Shown: positions 53,619 through 63,399, counted from the first letter of the stretch. The stretch is DNA of 64,000 bases from Paralithodes platypus (GCA_032716605.1 CM064569.1:7472713-7536712), one strand, 5' to 3'. The notes: generated by a model not told the origin, from the sequence alone. Translations and numbers: made by a program.

Positions 53619-54283
53619 CACAGTACCATGAACTAGAACAATGAATCACAATGGGAACATTAGAAGATGACCAATTAATTCATTGGAGACGAAAGGGTGG
53701 GCGGGTGGACCTGTGGCTGGACTTGCACGGCTATCAGGCGTGACCCCTTGGCGATGGGGTTAAAAATTTCTCAATGTGTTAAATTATAGAATATCTGATG
53801 TTATTCATTAACTGATCTGTCTAAATAATTGCTTTGAGAAATTGGTAGTGGCTTAGCCACCATGGACCAACGCAGTTGTGCTTTTATATGCATATCATCT
53901 GCAGAATTTACCCTCAGTAAATAGCACATTATTTCATTATATTACCTACATTTTGATCTCAAAATATGTGATTCATTTGTAAACAAGCCAAATATTACTA
54001 GATGTGTATACCAATTATCTTTGACAAGTCAAAAACATAAGAATAGACAATTAGATAATCCAAAACACGTAAATAAATATTCACATTTGCGTGGTGAATG
54101 ATTGTCATAGAAACCACAATTTCTTGAGATAAGTTAAGGAGTGCCAGCTTGGCTTTCCCAAGATTGTTAAAATGTGATATTCTAAGGAAAACCTTAACTC
54201 TGAGTAATTTTGGCCTAATTATGCATTATTTCATATAAATATTACTGAATCCTTGAGCAGTCAGTCTTGTAACATTTCATACA
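53619..54283. other. 3' non-coding interior of the transposon
   Basis: A+T-rich, no open frame of note, lies between the gene's stop and the right inverted repeat. AATAAATA near 54071 could serve polyadenylation. Confidence 0.6.
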
Positions 54284-54610
54284 TTTTTGACCCCTGGATA
54301 TGATATAAATGGGGTATATACTATTCATAATTCCAAAGAGCATATCACAATCTACATTTTAAGATGTTACATGCTTCTGTATCTCAAAAAACTGCCGAGT
54401 TATAAGTATTCCCTTGTCCCCTACTCTAATTTCTATCGCACTCCTCACTTTTGCGGCTCTACTACTGAAAGGGTTAATACCGAGAATTGCCCAAGGCTGA
54501 TCAGCGGTCACCCCCCTGGAAATGATCACCCATGACCCCCTCTAACATAATATGAAGAGAAAAAAACTTTAACTCTCAGTGCAAGGTTCGACCCCTCGGC
54601 TCCCAGACTA
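54284..54610 (-). repeat. Right terminal inverted repeat
   Basis: Inverse of 50096-50432 with a few substitutions and an ~11-base length difference near the outer end; the outermost CTCCCAGACTA pairs with TAGTCTGGG at 50096. Confidence 0.93.
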
Positions 54611-54707
54611 TTAACCCTTTTGAGGATTATGACGCATTTTGATCGTTGTTTCTGGCTATTATTAGACGAGTTTATTAAGATTAGGAAGGGTATGTGGAAG
54701 TGAGAGG

Positions 54708-55493
54708 ATAGTAGTAGTAATAGTAGTAGTAGTAATAGTAGTAGTAGTAGAGCACAGCGAGCATTCTTTGATTTAAGAATATTCGACCCAATGGCCCATA
54801 ACTACAGCGGGCTGTCTCTGGAGGCTGCACACAAGAGGAATGAACAAGAGAAGGTCAGGGCATATGGGGAAAGGATCTTAAATATCGAACATGGCAGCTT
54901 TACCCCACTAGTCTTCACCACATCTGGAGGGATGGGACCTAGGGCCCAGTGCTTCTATTCAAGGCTTGCAGAGATCATCGCAGAGAAGAAGAAACAGCCC
55001 AGGAGCCACGTTGTAGCCTGGATGAGGTGCCGTCTATCTTTCTCGTTGCTCAGATCAGCACTACTATGCCTGCGGGGAACAAGACTGTCTGCACCACAAC
55101 CAGCGACGGTGGCAGAAGTGGACTACGAGGCAGCAGTGGCAGAGGGTCTCATAGGCAGGAGACTGGATTGAAGTTGCATGGTGTTGAATAGTAATATCTG
55201 ATGCTTGTAAAATAAAATGTATGAACAATATTAAATAAAAATCAATGTAGTAGTAGTAATCCACGATGATGAGTCTGAAGTGCTGACCCCAGAATAGTAA
55301 GTAGCTGAATGACTACCAAGTCGGACGCTTTGATGACTGTTCTGACCTGGTTTAGGGTCCAAAGAGGGGATGCACAGGCTGAGTGGTTAAAAAAAAAAAA
55401 AAAATAGTAGTAGTAGTAGTAGTAGTAGTAGTAATAGTAGTAGTTAAAAAAAAAAAAAAATAGTAGTAATAGTAGTAATAATAGTAGTAGTAA

Positions 55494-55530
<37 letters not shown>

Positions 55531-55848
55531 TCCCCTGACTGTCTGGCCAAGCAGTCCCGAGTCTGATAGACCGAAGACATCCAGATGCTCGGGCCACCGA
55601 TGGAACCAGGTTGAGATGAGATCTGTTTCTGAGAGGGGAGCGGGGGAGAGCATCATCAGCCCACGGGCTTTCACCCCCGGGCCAATGCCCCCAGTTTCCG
55701 CAGCAACCCTTGCAGTGCCACCCAATCGGGCGATCTTGCCAGCACCTAGAAAGAAAAGTAGTAGGCTACAGGAAAGAGAGAGACAGAAACGGCTAAGATT
55801 GGGTAGAGGATGCCAAACCTCACTCTGGATAGGACCAGCCCTCACCCA
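54708..55848. mobile_element. Composite retroposed insertion with (TAG)n tracts and 10-bp target duplication
   Basis: Begins with (TAG)n adjoining the duplicated AAGTGAGAGG, then a plus-strand LINE end (54752-55260), a ~130-bp piece ending in A16, further (TAG)n and A14 tracts (55390-55530), and a segment 55531-55848 rich in G+C. The single pair of flanking duplications suggests one insertion event of a composite, or an insertion followed by internal insertion. Confidence 0.75.
54752..55171 (+). pseudogene. Retrotransposon polyprotein C-terminal domain
   Basis: Frame reads AFFDLRIFDPMAHNYSGLS, then KVRAYGERILNIEHGSFTPL, VFTTSGGMGPRAQCFYSRL and WMRCRLSFSLLRSALLCLRG. From memory, this is the conserved tail (FFDVRVFNP...GGMG...RCRLSFSLLRSA) that follows reverse transcriptase in a widespread invertebrate and fish retroelement group. 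The reverse transcriptase itself is missing. It is followed by AATAAA-type sequence and (TAG)n. Confidence 0.65.
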
Positions 55849-56219
55849 AAGTGAGAGGGCTAATTGAGATAATATTTACCATTATAACTCCCACAGGTCC
55901 TTCCTAAGCTGTATATAATCGTTTATTGGTAGGTAGAATATACCATCAAAATGCGTCATTATCTTGAAATTGTAAATGTCCTCCTGCGTTCCTTCTTTTT
56001 CTTGTTATTACCTGTTTAGTTTTGTTTTTCTTTTATAAACATACAAGAAAAAAGAAACTGAACTGGTAATAAAAAGAAAAAAAAACGTATGTATGGCATT
56101 ACTTACCCTTCTTTTGGGCAGTTTACCCTCTACTCTTGGCCCCCGTTTTCTTTATTCCGTGTTTACATTTTCCGTGTTCTTTTTATTTTTATATTATATT
56201 GATCATCTCATTTTCTTTT

Positions 56220-57197
56220 CCTTTTGTCAAGACCAATAATACTAACAGGTCATCCCATACAAGGGCGTATTTGTGTCCCGCTCACGCACACCGTCATACC
56301 GAGTATAGACCTTAAAGAAGGTTGCCAGACAATGATAAACACTTATTAAATAGGCTCAGTTATAGTGGGGTCATAGGTCAGACAGGTCATCTGATATGTT
56401 GCCTCAAGTCCTCTGAATAAAATGTGCCAAGGGTGTAAAAATGCCTAACAGTTTAGCAGTGTTTGGGTGTAATAAAGGGTTGCAATATAAAATTTTGTGT
56501 GTCTCCAAAATAATTAGTCTCTCATCTCATGCCCATGTCAAGGCAACCTTAACTGATAAACTAAGCTATCACCTGTAGTGTTGGAACTGAAGTGCATTAG
56601 GTATTTGCACACAATAGCATTAAATTAATCGGGGACGTTCAGTGCTTTGGAAGTGTTTGGCAAGAAACGTTACAACCCCCTCTCTCTCCCCTGCCCCATT
56701 TCTCTCGGCGCGGAGGCCGAGTGAAAGAGAAAGGACAGAGGTCAGAGTTGTCAACTCCGATAGAGGTGGTAGGGGGATATAGGCTGGGGGGGGATTTGAT
56801 TTGATTTTGCCCCGAGGGGCGAGTTTATTGAGCAGCGCCCCCCATCCTGTGAGGGGACAACCACTAGTAAGGCGATACATACTGCTCAAAGAGCCATTAT
56901 TCCACTGAAACAACAGCATCGTCGTCTGGTTACACTCATATTAATTAATTTTGTTTATAAGTCAGGTTGGCATTATTCAGATGTGTTATTATAGTTTCCT
57001 CATTTAATTGTCACATGGTCTGTATATACGTATTTCATTAAAAAATAAAAATAAAATAAAAAAAGCTGGGGGGGGGGGAGTGGAGAGAAAAACTGTGGGG
57101 TGGGCAGTACTCGCTCACAGACTCGGTGTGACGTCACCCATCTGCGCGCTACGACTGGGTGGAATGACCTGTTAGTATTATTGGCCTTGCCTTTTGT
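56220..57197. mobile_element. Non-autonomous hAT-like DNA element with 8-bp target duplication
   Basis: Element 56228-57189 (962 bp) begins CAAGACCAATAATACTAAC and ends with the inverse of CAAGGCCAATAATACTAAC; about 30 bp of the ends pair with two mismatches. CCTTTTGT stands directly outside on both sides (56220-56227 and 57190-57197). An 8-bp duplication and a CA-rich short inverted end fit the hAT superfamily. No transposase is encoded; the interior is unique sequence with a G tract near 57067. Confidence 0.88.
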
Positions 57198-57289
57198 ATC
57201 AACCTGTTCCTTCTTTTCCCATCATCTTGTTTTTGTGCTGTCTTTTCTAATAATGTTTACATCTCTTCCTAGTTATCCTACATCTTCTT

Positions 57290-58200
57290 TCTTCCATTTC
57301 TTCTGTTTTTCCTTCTATTTCTTCAGTTTTTCCTTCTATTCCTTAGTGTTTCCGTATATTTCGTCAGTGTTCCTCATATGTCTTCTGTTTTTCCTTGTAT
57401 GGCTTCTCTTTTTCCATATATTTATTTTGTTTTTCTTTCTACTTTTTTTTCTGGTTTCCTTATATATATTCTGTTTTTCCATATATTTTTTCTCTTTTCC
57501 TTATATTTCTTCTCTTTTCCTTATATTTCTTCTCTTTTCCTTATATTTATTCTAATTTTCCATATTTCTTCTGCCTTTCCTAATATCCCTTGGTTATATT
57601 TTTTTCTGTTTTTCTTATATTTCTTCTGTTTTTCGTTAATCTCTTCTGTTTTTCATTACATCTCTTCTGTTGTTCCTTATTATTCCTTCTGTTTTTCCTT
57701 ATATTTCTTCTCTTTTTCCTTACATCTCTTCTCTTTTTCCTTACATCTCTTCTGTTCTTACTTACAAATCTTCTGTTTTTCCCTACATCTCTTCTGTTGT
57801 TCCTTATTATTCCTTCTGTTTTCCTTATATTTCTTCTCTTTTTCCTTACATCTCTTCTCTTTTTCCTTACATCTCTTCTCTTTTTCCTTACATCTCTTCT
57901 GTTCTTACATACAAATATACTGTTTTTCCTTACATATCTTCTGTTCTTCCTTACATCTCTTCTGTTTTTCCATACGTCTTTTCTGTTCTTACATACAAAT
58001 ATACTGTTTTTCCTTACATATCTTCTGTTCTTCCTTACATCTCTTCTGTTTGTCCTTACATATCTTCTGTTCTTCCTTACATCTCTTCTGTTTGTCCTTA
58101 CATCTCTTCTGTTTTTCCTTACATCTCTTCTGTTTTTCCTTACATCTCATCTGTTTTTCCTTATATGCTTTCTCTTTTCCATATATTTCTTTTTTTATTT
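57290..58200. repeat. Imperfect T-rich tandem repeats of ~20 bp
   Basis: Units of the type TTTTTCCTTACATCTCTTC with TG, drifting to TTATATTTCTTC in the left part. Sub-blocks repeat at longer scale (TTCTTACATACAAATATACT at about 57902 and 57987). Translated frames are all F/S/L and meaningless. Confidence 0.92.
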
Positions 58201-58479
58201 TCTTATAATCCCTCAGTTTTTCCTTCTATTTCCTGTTTAACTTCTTGTTTCCTTACAATTTTTCTGTTTTTCCCGCTTCCTTCCAACTTTTCCACTTCCC
58301 CAGCCCAAACGTTGGTGTAAACGTCTTATAAATCACGTAAGTCAGCCTCATATTCGGGCAATGGGAGCGGATAGAAAATGTAGTGGACTTGTTTGCATTT
58401 ATATTGTGTTTTTTGTGTCCCCATTGTAAGTTAAACAAAAAAAACGTAAAGGCAATATGGGATCAGGTCACAATTTTTC

Positions 58480-58610
58480 TATTTATTTTTTTCCTACGTG
58501 GATGAGGGAGACAAAAGGCTGAACTGCCTGTGACGAGTGCCTCCCCCAGAATTGAAATAGTGGCAGGGCCAAAATCAAGGAACGTTCCAGCCCAAATGTA
58601 GACCAATTAT
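58480..58610 (-). mobile_element. LINE-B 3' tail fragment
   Basis: GTGGATGAGGGAGACAAAAG, GAACTGCCTGTGACGAG, GCAGGGCCAAAATCAAGG match the inverse of the LINE-B 3' end. Confidence 0.78.
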
Positions 58611-58693
58611 ACTTTCTATATACAATTGTGTTCCTTTGTTTCTACTTATTTTTCAATACCTGTTTTCCATTTCTCATTTACGTTGATTTCTTC

Positions 58694-58911
58694 TTAACCC
58701 CTTCTGTACCGGTGACGTATTTTGTATTTGATTTTAGCTACGTTTAGACGATTTGTTTAAGCTTAGGAAGGAGTATACATGATAGCTAAAAGGATTAATT
58801 GAGATAGTGTGTAGCCTTTTAATGGGTATACATCCTTTGTAAGCTTAGCAAAGTTGTCTAATAGTTGCCAGAATAAAATTAAAAGTACATCCCCGGTACA
58901 GAAGGGGTTAA
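58694..58911 (+). mobile_element. TTAA-1 element, complete
   Basis: TTAACCCCTTCTGTACCGG to CCCCGGTACAGAAGG-GGTTAA (218 bp), inverted arms TAGACGATTTGTTTAAGC and GCTTAGCAAAGTTGTCTA. Cleanest single copy in the window. Confidence 0.92.
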
Positions 58912-58926
58912 TTACTTTTCACAATC

Positions 58927-59355
58927 TCTCCTACAGTCCACTCATTATAGGTAGGCCAAACATCCTGACCCCTAACCTCTGTAACTCATAAACGACTAGA
59001 GTAATGGAGCTAATATTTGTAACATTTGGCAAGGTTCAGCCAGGGAATAGGTATGGAAATGTACAGTCGGCCAAATAAGTGATGTCTCAGCACCAAGTAT
59101 ATTTTGAACAATAATTGGTGTCAGCAATATCTAAACATGCTTTATTGACTTCGAGTGAGATATACTAACATGATACACTTACCTACCCTTTTCAACATCT
59201 GACAGACATTAATACAGTACAGAGTGAGCCAAGCGTAATGACAGCTGAGACATGACTTATTAGCGCTACCGTACAGCCCATTTGCTCCAGCCCTTTATGA
59301 GTTACAGAGGCAAGGAGTCAGGAGTTTTCGCCCACGTATAATGATAGGACTATAG
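58927..59355. mobile_element. Pal-4 palindromic element with a nested Tc1/mariner-type MITE
   Basis: Left arm ACAGTCCACTCATTATAGG, GACCCCTAACCTCTGTAAC; right arm GAGTTACAGAGGCAAGGAG, CGTATAATGATAGGACTAT. The palindrome is opened at a TA by the element 59064-59271. Confidence 0.85.
59064..59271. mobile_element. 208-bp MITE with TA target duplication (Tc1/mariner type)
   Basis: Ends pair as CAGTCGGCCAAATAAGTGAT and the inverse of CGGTAGCGCTAATAAGTCAT, followed in both by GTCTCAGC. TA lies outside at 59062-59063 and 59272-59273. Other Pal-4 copies read straight through this site (TTTACAGCTAATTTGCTC at 33226-33242), giving an empty site. Confidence 0.85.
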
Positions 59356-59485
59356 CTACATTTCCGCTGTTGTTACCAACCTTGGCTTTATCGTTTCCTT
59401 ATCTTTTCCCCACCTTTTCACCAACTCTTCCACTTCCACAGCCCAAAAATTGTTATAAGCGTTCTCTAGAATACAATTACTCTCT

Positions 59486-59870
59486 TTAAGGGAGCCCACC
59501 TCGCTTTTTGTTTTCTATTTCTTTCCCTTTCTCTTTGGCTTGTATCCATTTGGCCCCATTCAGCCTACTGTTTTAAGACGTTTACCCCCGTCCAGGTGTT
59601 AATAGTTTCCTGGCGAGCGGTAGCGAGCCAGCATATATATATTTTTGTTTTGACAGCAAGCTAAATTTGTACATTTTTCGATAGAAAAATTTCTCCAGCG
59701 AAGCCGGATTTCTCCATACAATGTTGGCTCGCTATCGCTCGCCAGTAAAAAATCGACACCTGGAAGGGGATAAACGTCTTAAAACAGTTGGCTGAATGGG
59801 GCCGAATGGATACAAGCCAGGGAAAGAGAGAAAAGGCGAGAAAGTGAAAAAAGCGGGTGACCCCCTTTAA
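59486..59870 (+). mobile_element. TTAA-3 element, complete, with empty-site relative
   Basis: TTAAGGGAGCCCACCTCGC to GCGGGTGACCCCCTTTAA. Flanks CTCTTTAA / TTAACAGACCAG match an uninterrupted CTCTTTAACAGACCAGG at 63435-63451. Confidence 0.93.
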
Positions 59871-59984
59871 CAGACCAGTGGGAGGGTATTGCCACTACAC
59901 TGAATATATACATTTGTGTTTCTTCTCGGCTAAACAATTTTTTCGTTTATTTCCCATTTCATTTATGTTGCTTTCTTTCTAATT

Positions 59985-60275
59985 ACAGTTTAAAATATCG
60001 CTGTAGTTGCCCACCTTTTTTGTATTTTGTTCCTAAACTTTCCTTCTCAGGATGACAGCTACATAGTTCCAAGTAAATCTTTAAAATATTTGGGAGTGTA
60101 CTTTGACAACTACACGCAATTTGGCACACATTGGTGAGATGAGTACAAAGGTATTTGGTACAATAATGTATATTCCCGCATAAAATAAAGTCCCAATCAG
60201 AAAACAAGAATAATTGTCATACAATCACTTGTACTCAGTGTAATGAACTATGGCATACAAATCTGGGGCACTGCT
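59985..60275 (+). pseudogene. LINE-A reverse transcriptase C-terminal region, left part
   Basis: SLKYLGVYFDNYTQF (60078 on), then NQKTRIIVIQSLVLSVMNYGIQIWGTAVHN, typical of the region after the catalytic box in LINE reverse transcriptases. Stops and one frame change interrupt it. It is cut at about 60275 by LINE-B and continues at 62216. Confidence 0.75.
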
Positions 60276-62213
60276 GTCCACAACAAGGAGGAAGCATTCA
60301 AACGGTACCGACGCCTTAAGACTCAAGAATCTCTTTCTTCCTATGTTTCTGCCCAAAATCAAGCCAAATCTGTTCTTCGACTTGCCAAACACTCTTTCAT
60401 CAATAATAAATGCACTGAACTATCCAACTCTAGCTCTTTCCAAGTTTTCTGGCATCTAGCCAAAAACCTCTCCAACAATTTTTCTTCCTAGTCTTTCTCT
60501 CCCCTTTTCCACTCTGATGGCAGCACCATCACTTCTTCCTCTGACAAAGCTGAACTCTTCGCTCAAACTTTTGCTAGAAACTCCACCTTGCATGATTTCA
60601 GTGCTATTCCTCCCTCTCCACCCCCTCTCTCCTACGTATGCCTAATATCCTATTATCTTCTAAAGATGTATTTTCTACCCTCTCTGGGCTTAATACTAAG
60701 AAGGCGTACGGTTCGGATGGTGTTCCTCCCGTTGTACTAAAAAACTGTGCTTCCGTGCTGACTCTCTGCTTAGGCAAACTCTTTCGTCTCTGTCTCTCCT
60801 CTTCCCTTCATGCTGGAAGTTTGCTCTCATTCAACCTGTCACAAAGAAGGGTGACCGCTCTCAACCCTCCAACTGTTGTCCAATTTCTCTTATCTCTTGT
60901 ATCTCAAAAGTTTCTGAAACTATTCTTGCTTCCAAATTTCTTAAGCATTTCTCTTCTCATAATCTACTCTCAGATCGCCAGTATGGCTTCTTTAGAGGTC
61001 ACTCTACTGGTGATCTTCTTTCATATCTTACTAACTCTTGGTCATCCTCCTTTCGGGACTTCGGTGAGACCTTTTCTATTGCACTAGACATATCGAAGGC
61101 CTTCGATAGAGTCTGGCACAAATCTTTAATTTCTAAACTACCCTCCTTCGGTTTCTATCCCTCCATCTGTCCCATTGTCTCTAATTTCCTTTTTGGCTGT
61201 TCCATAGCTGCGGTTGTGGATGGCCATCGCTCACTTCCTCATCCTATCAACTCCGGTGTTCCTCAGAGCTCTGTCCTGTCTCCCACTCTCTTTCTAACTT
61301 TCATAAATTATCTCAACTGTACCTCCAGTCCCATCCATTCATATGCAGACGACTCTACCTTACACTATACAAGTAGTTTTCCTGAACGCCCCAGCCAGCA
61401 ATCCCTCAAATACAAACGTAATGAAGCCATGCAACACTTATCCGCTGATCTAACTACTATTTCCATTTGGGGCAGAGAAAACCTTGTTACCTTTGATGCT
61501 TCCAAAACCTAATTTTTTCCATCTTACTACCCGTTCAGAACTCCCAGAGGACTATCCCTTGCACTTCAACAAATAAAAAATCAATCCTTCATCTGCTCTC
61601 AATATTCTCAGTGTCTCTTTTTCTTCTTCTCTCACTTGGAAGGACCATATTACCAGTCTTGCTAAGGCAGCCTCTCAGAAGCTGGGTGTGCTCAACTGTT
61701 TCAAGGGGTTCTTTACCACTGCACAGCTTCTTGCTCTGTACAGGGCAACAGTGCGTCCTTGTATTAAGTATTGTTCACATGCGTGGGGAGGATCCTCTCA
61801 CACCGCACTCCTAGACAAAGTAGAAAGGAAAGCCTTTCGTATCATTACCTCTCGCCCACTCACCAACTATCTGCAACCTCTCTCTTTATGCCTCAATGTT
61901 GCATCTCTCTCGCTATTCCATCGCTACTATAATAATATCCCAGTGTATACCACCTCCTCTACGTAGGGTACATAGTACCCGTCTTGCAACATAATCCCAC
62001 CCCTACTCAGTGCAACTCTCCAACTCAAGAGTGAAACGTTTTTCTCAGGCTTAATTCTTCTATTCAACTGCTGAGCTCTGGAACTCTACCAGAGTCGGTC
62101 TTTCCCTCTTCCTATGAATTAAATTGCTCCAAACTCCGTGTGTCCAGGCATTTTGGCTCAAACGTCCCTTGACTTTGGCCCTGTCACTCTTTCAACTCTG
62201 GTGGAGGCACTCG
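60276..62213 (+). pseudogene. LINE-B copy inserted in LINE-A
   Basis: Starts in the endonuclease-to-RT linker (EAFKRYRRLKTQESLSSY, 5'-truncated). The reverse transcriptase is spread over several frames: KKAYGSDGVPPVVLKN (60690), ALDISKAFDRVWHKSL (61081), INSGVPQSSVLSPTLF (61246), IHSYADDSTLHYTS (61335, intact catalytic YADD). C-terminus RPCIKYCSHAWGGSS, ERKAFRIITS (61755-61860). The 3' UTR ends at GGTGGAGGCACTCG followed by A10 at 62214-62223. At least four frame changes: inactive. Sister of 10110-11380. Confidence 0.87.
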
Positions 62214-62215
62214 AA

Positions 62216-63365
62216 AAAAAAAATACATCGTGTACAAAAGCTCCAAGATTATGCTGCAAATGTTGCATTGGGTGGTGCTCCCAGGCATGATCATGTAACG
62301 CCTTTTCTTAAAGAGCTTGAGTGGCGATAAATCAAAAGTATATGTATGAATTAACATTATCTATTCTTAACATTGTAAGGAACAAGTTGCCAAATTGATT
62401 GTTCATACTGCAAACGGTTAATGATGTGTGTAACGTAAACACAAGACAGCAATGCAACTTATATATTCCCAAAGTCAACACAGAGGTAGGATCCAGGTCT
62501 CTATTAGTTGCTAGCTGGACCTAAACTCTGGAATCCTCTCTCTTTTCAAGTTAGAGACTCTAATGTTTTTTCTTCTTTTAATTAACTACTGAAGCTCCAT
62601 TGTTTAGTCTGTTAAATAACTACTGAAGCTCCATTGTTTAGTCTGTTAAATAACTACTGAAGCTCCATTGTTTAGTCTGTTAAATAACTACTGAAGCTCC
62701 ATTGTTTAGTCTGTTAAATAACTACTGAAGCTCCATTGTTTAGTCTGTTAAACAACTACTGAAGCTCCATTGTTTAGTCTGTTAAATAACTACTGAAGCT
62801 CCATTGTTTAGTCTGTTAAATAACTACTGAAGCTCCATTGTTTAGTCTGTTAAATAACTACTGAAGCTCCATTGTTTAGTCTGTTAAATAACTACTGAAG
62901 CTCCATTGTTTAGTCTGTTAAACAACTACTGAAGCTCCATTGTTTAGTCTGTTAAATAACTACTGAAGCTCCATTGTTTAGTCTGTTAAATAACTACTGA
63001 AGCTCCATTGTTTAGTCTGTTAAATAACTACTGAAGCTCCATTGTTTAGTCTGTTAAATAACTACTGAAGCTCCATTGTTTAGTCTGTTAAATAACTACT
63101 GAAGCTCCATTGTTTAGTCTGTTAAATAACTACTGAAGCTCCATTGTTTAGTCTGTTAAATAACTACTGAAGCTCCATTGTTTAGTCTGTTAAATCAGTA
63201 AGGTTTGATATCTGGTATCTCATTTTTACTCAAGTAACTTTTGACGACATATACATCTGTTTGACTATTTTATCATAACACTATTGTATATATATATAAG
63301 CAACTTTTGTAAATTTGAACTTGTAAAGAATAACCATTGTTTATAATTATGGAAATATATTTCTG
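62216..63365 (+). pseudogene. LINE-A C-terminal end and 3' UTR, right part
   Basis: RVQKLQDYAANVALGGAPRH (62229 on), HVTPFLKELEWR, then NVNTRQQCNLYIPKVNTE and a broken last stretch to 62590. The order and motifs complete the LINE-A fragment cut at 60275. The 3' UTR contains the 34-bp array and ends around TTATAATTATGGAAATATA. Confidence 0.75.
62581..63195. repeat. 34-bp minisatellite, ~18 copies, in LINE-A 3' sequence
   Basis: Unit TAACTACTGAAGCTCCATTG plus TTTAGTCTGTTAAA, nearly invariant (AACAACTAC in two units). The first unit is continuous with the LINE-A coding end, where AACTACTGA would supply the stop. Confidence 0.97.
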
Positions 63366-63399
63366 AATTTGATTCTGTTTCGGATTCCCCCCCCCCCCC

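Larger units (their letters stand above)
50096..54610 (+). mobile_element. DNA transposon with ~330-bp terminal inverted repeats and an uncharacterised gene
   Basis: The segment 50096-50432 recurs inverted at 54284-54610 with about 98% identity except the outermost ~30 bp. Both arms contain TTAACCCTTTCAGTAGTAG, which looks like the end of a TTAA-type element. So the true boundaries may be TTAA 50240-50243 and 54474-54477 (4.2 kb inner element) or TAGTCTGGG at 50096 and its inverse at 54610 (4.5 kb, with TTA on both outer sides). The interior encodes a two-part broken protein. Not matched to any transposase superfamily I can name with confidence. Confidence 0.85.
54611..55970 (+). mobile_element. 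TTAA-1 element split by a 1.1-kb retroposon
   Basis: Left TTAACCCTTTTGAGGATTA with ATTATTAGACGAGTTTATT; right part from 55849 with CTCCCACAGGTCCTTCC and TATAATCGTTTATTGG, ending near ATGCGTCATTATCTTG. AAGTGAGAGG is present on both sides of the insert (54698-54707 and 55849-55858). Confidence 0.85.

Noticed and set aside
50096..54610. Assignment of the transposon to piggyBac or Kolobok
   Set aside because: TTAA is present near the ends, but no piggyBac DDD transposase or THAP domain can be recognised in the encoded protein.
56620..56919. Minus-strand 99-codon frame inside the hAT-like element
   Set aside because: No domain; composition follows G+C-rich DNA, and the element is non-autonomous.
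57100..58320. F/S/L-rich frames resembling multi-pass membrane proteins
   Set aside because: T-rich tandem repeats are open in all three plus frames with equivalent composition.
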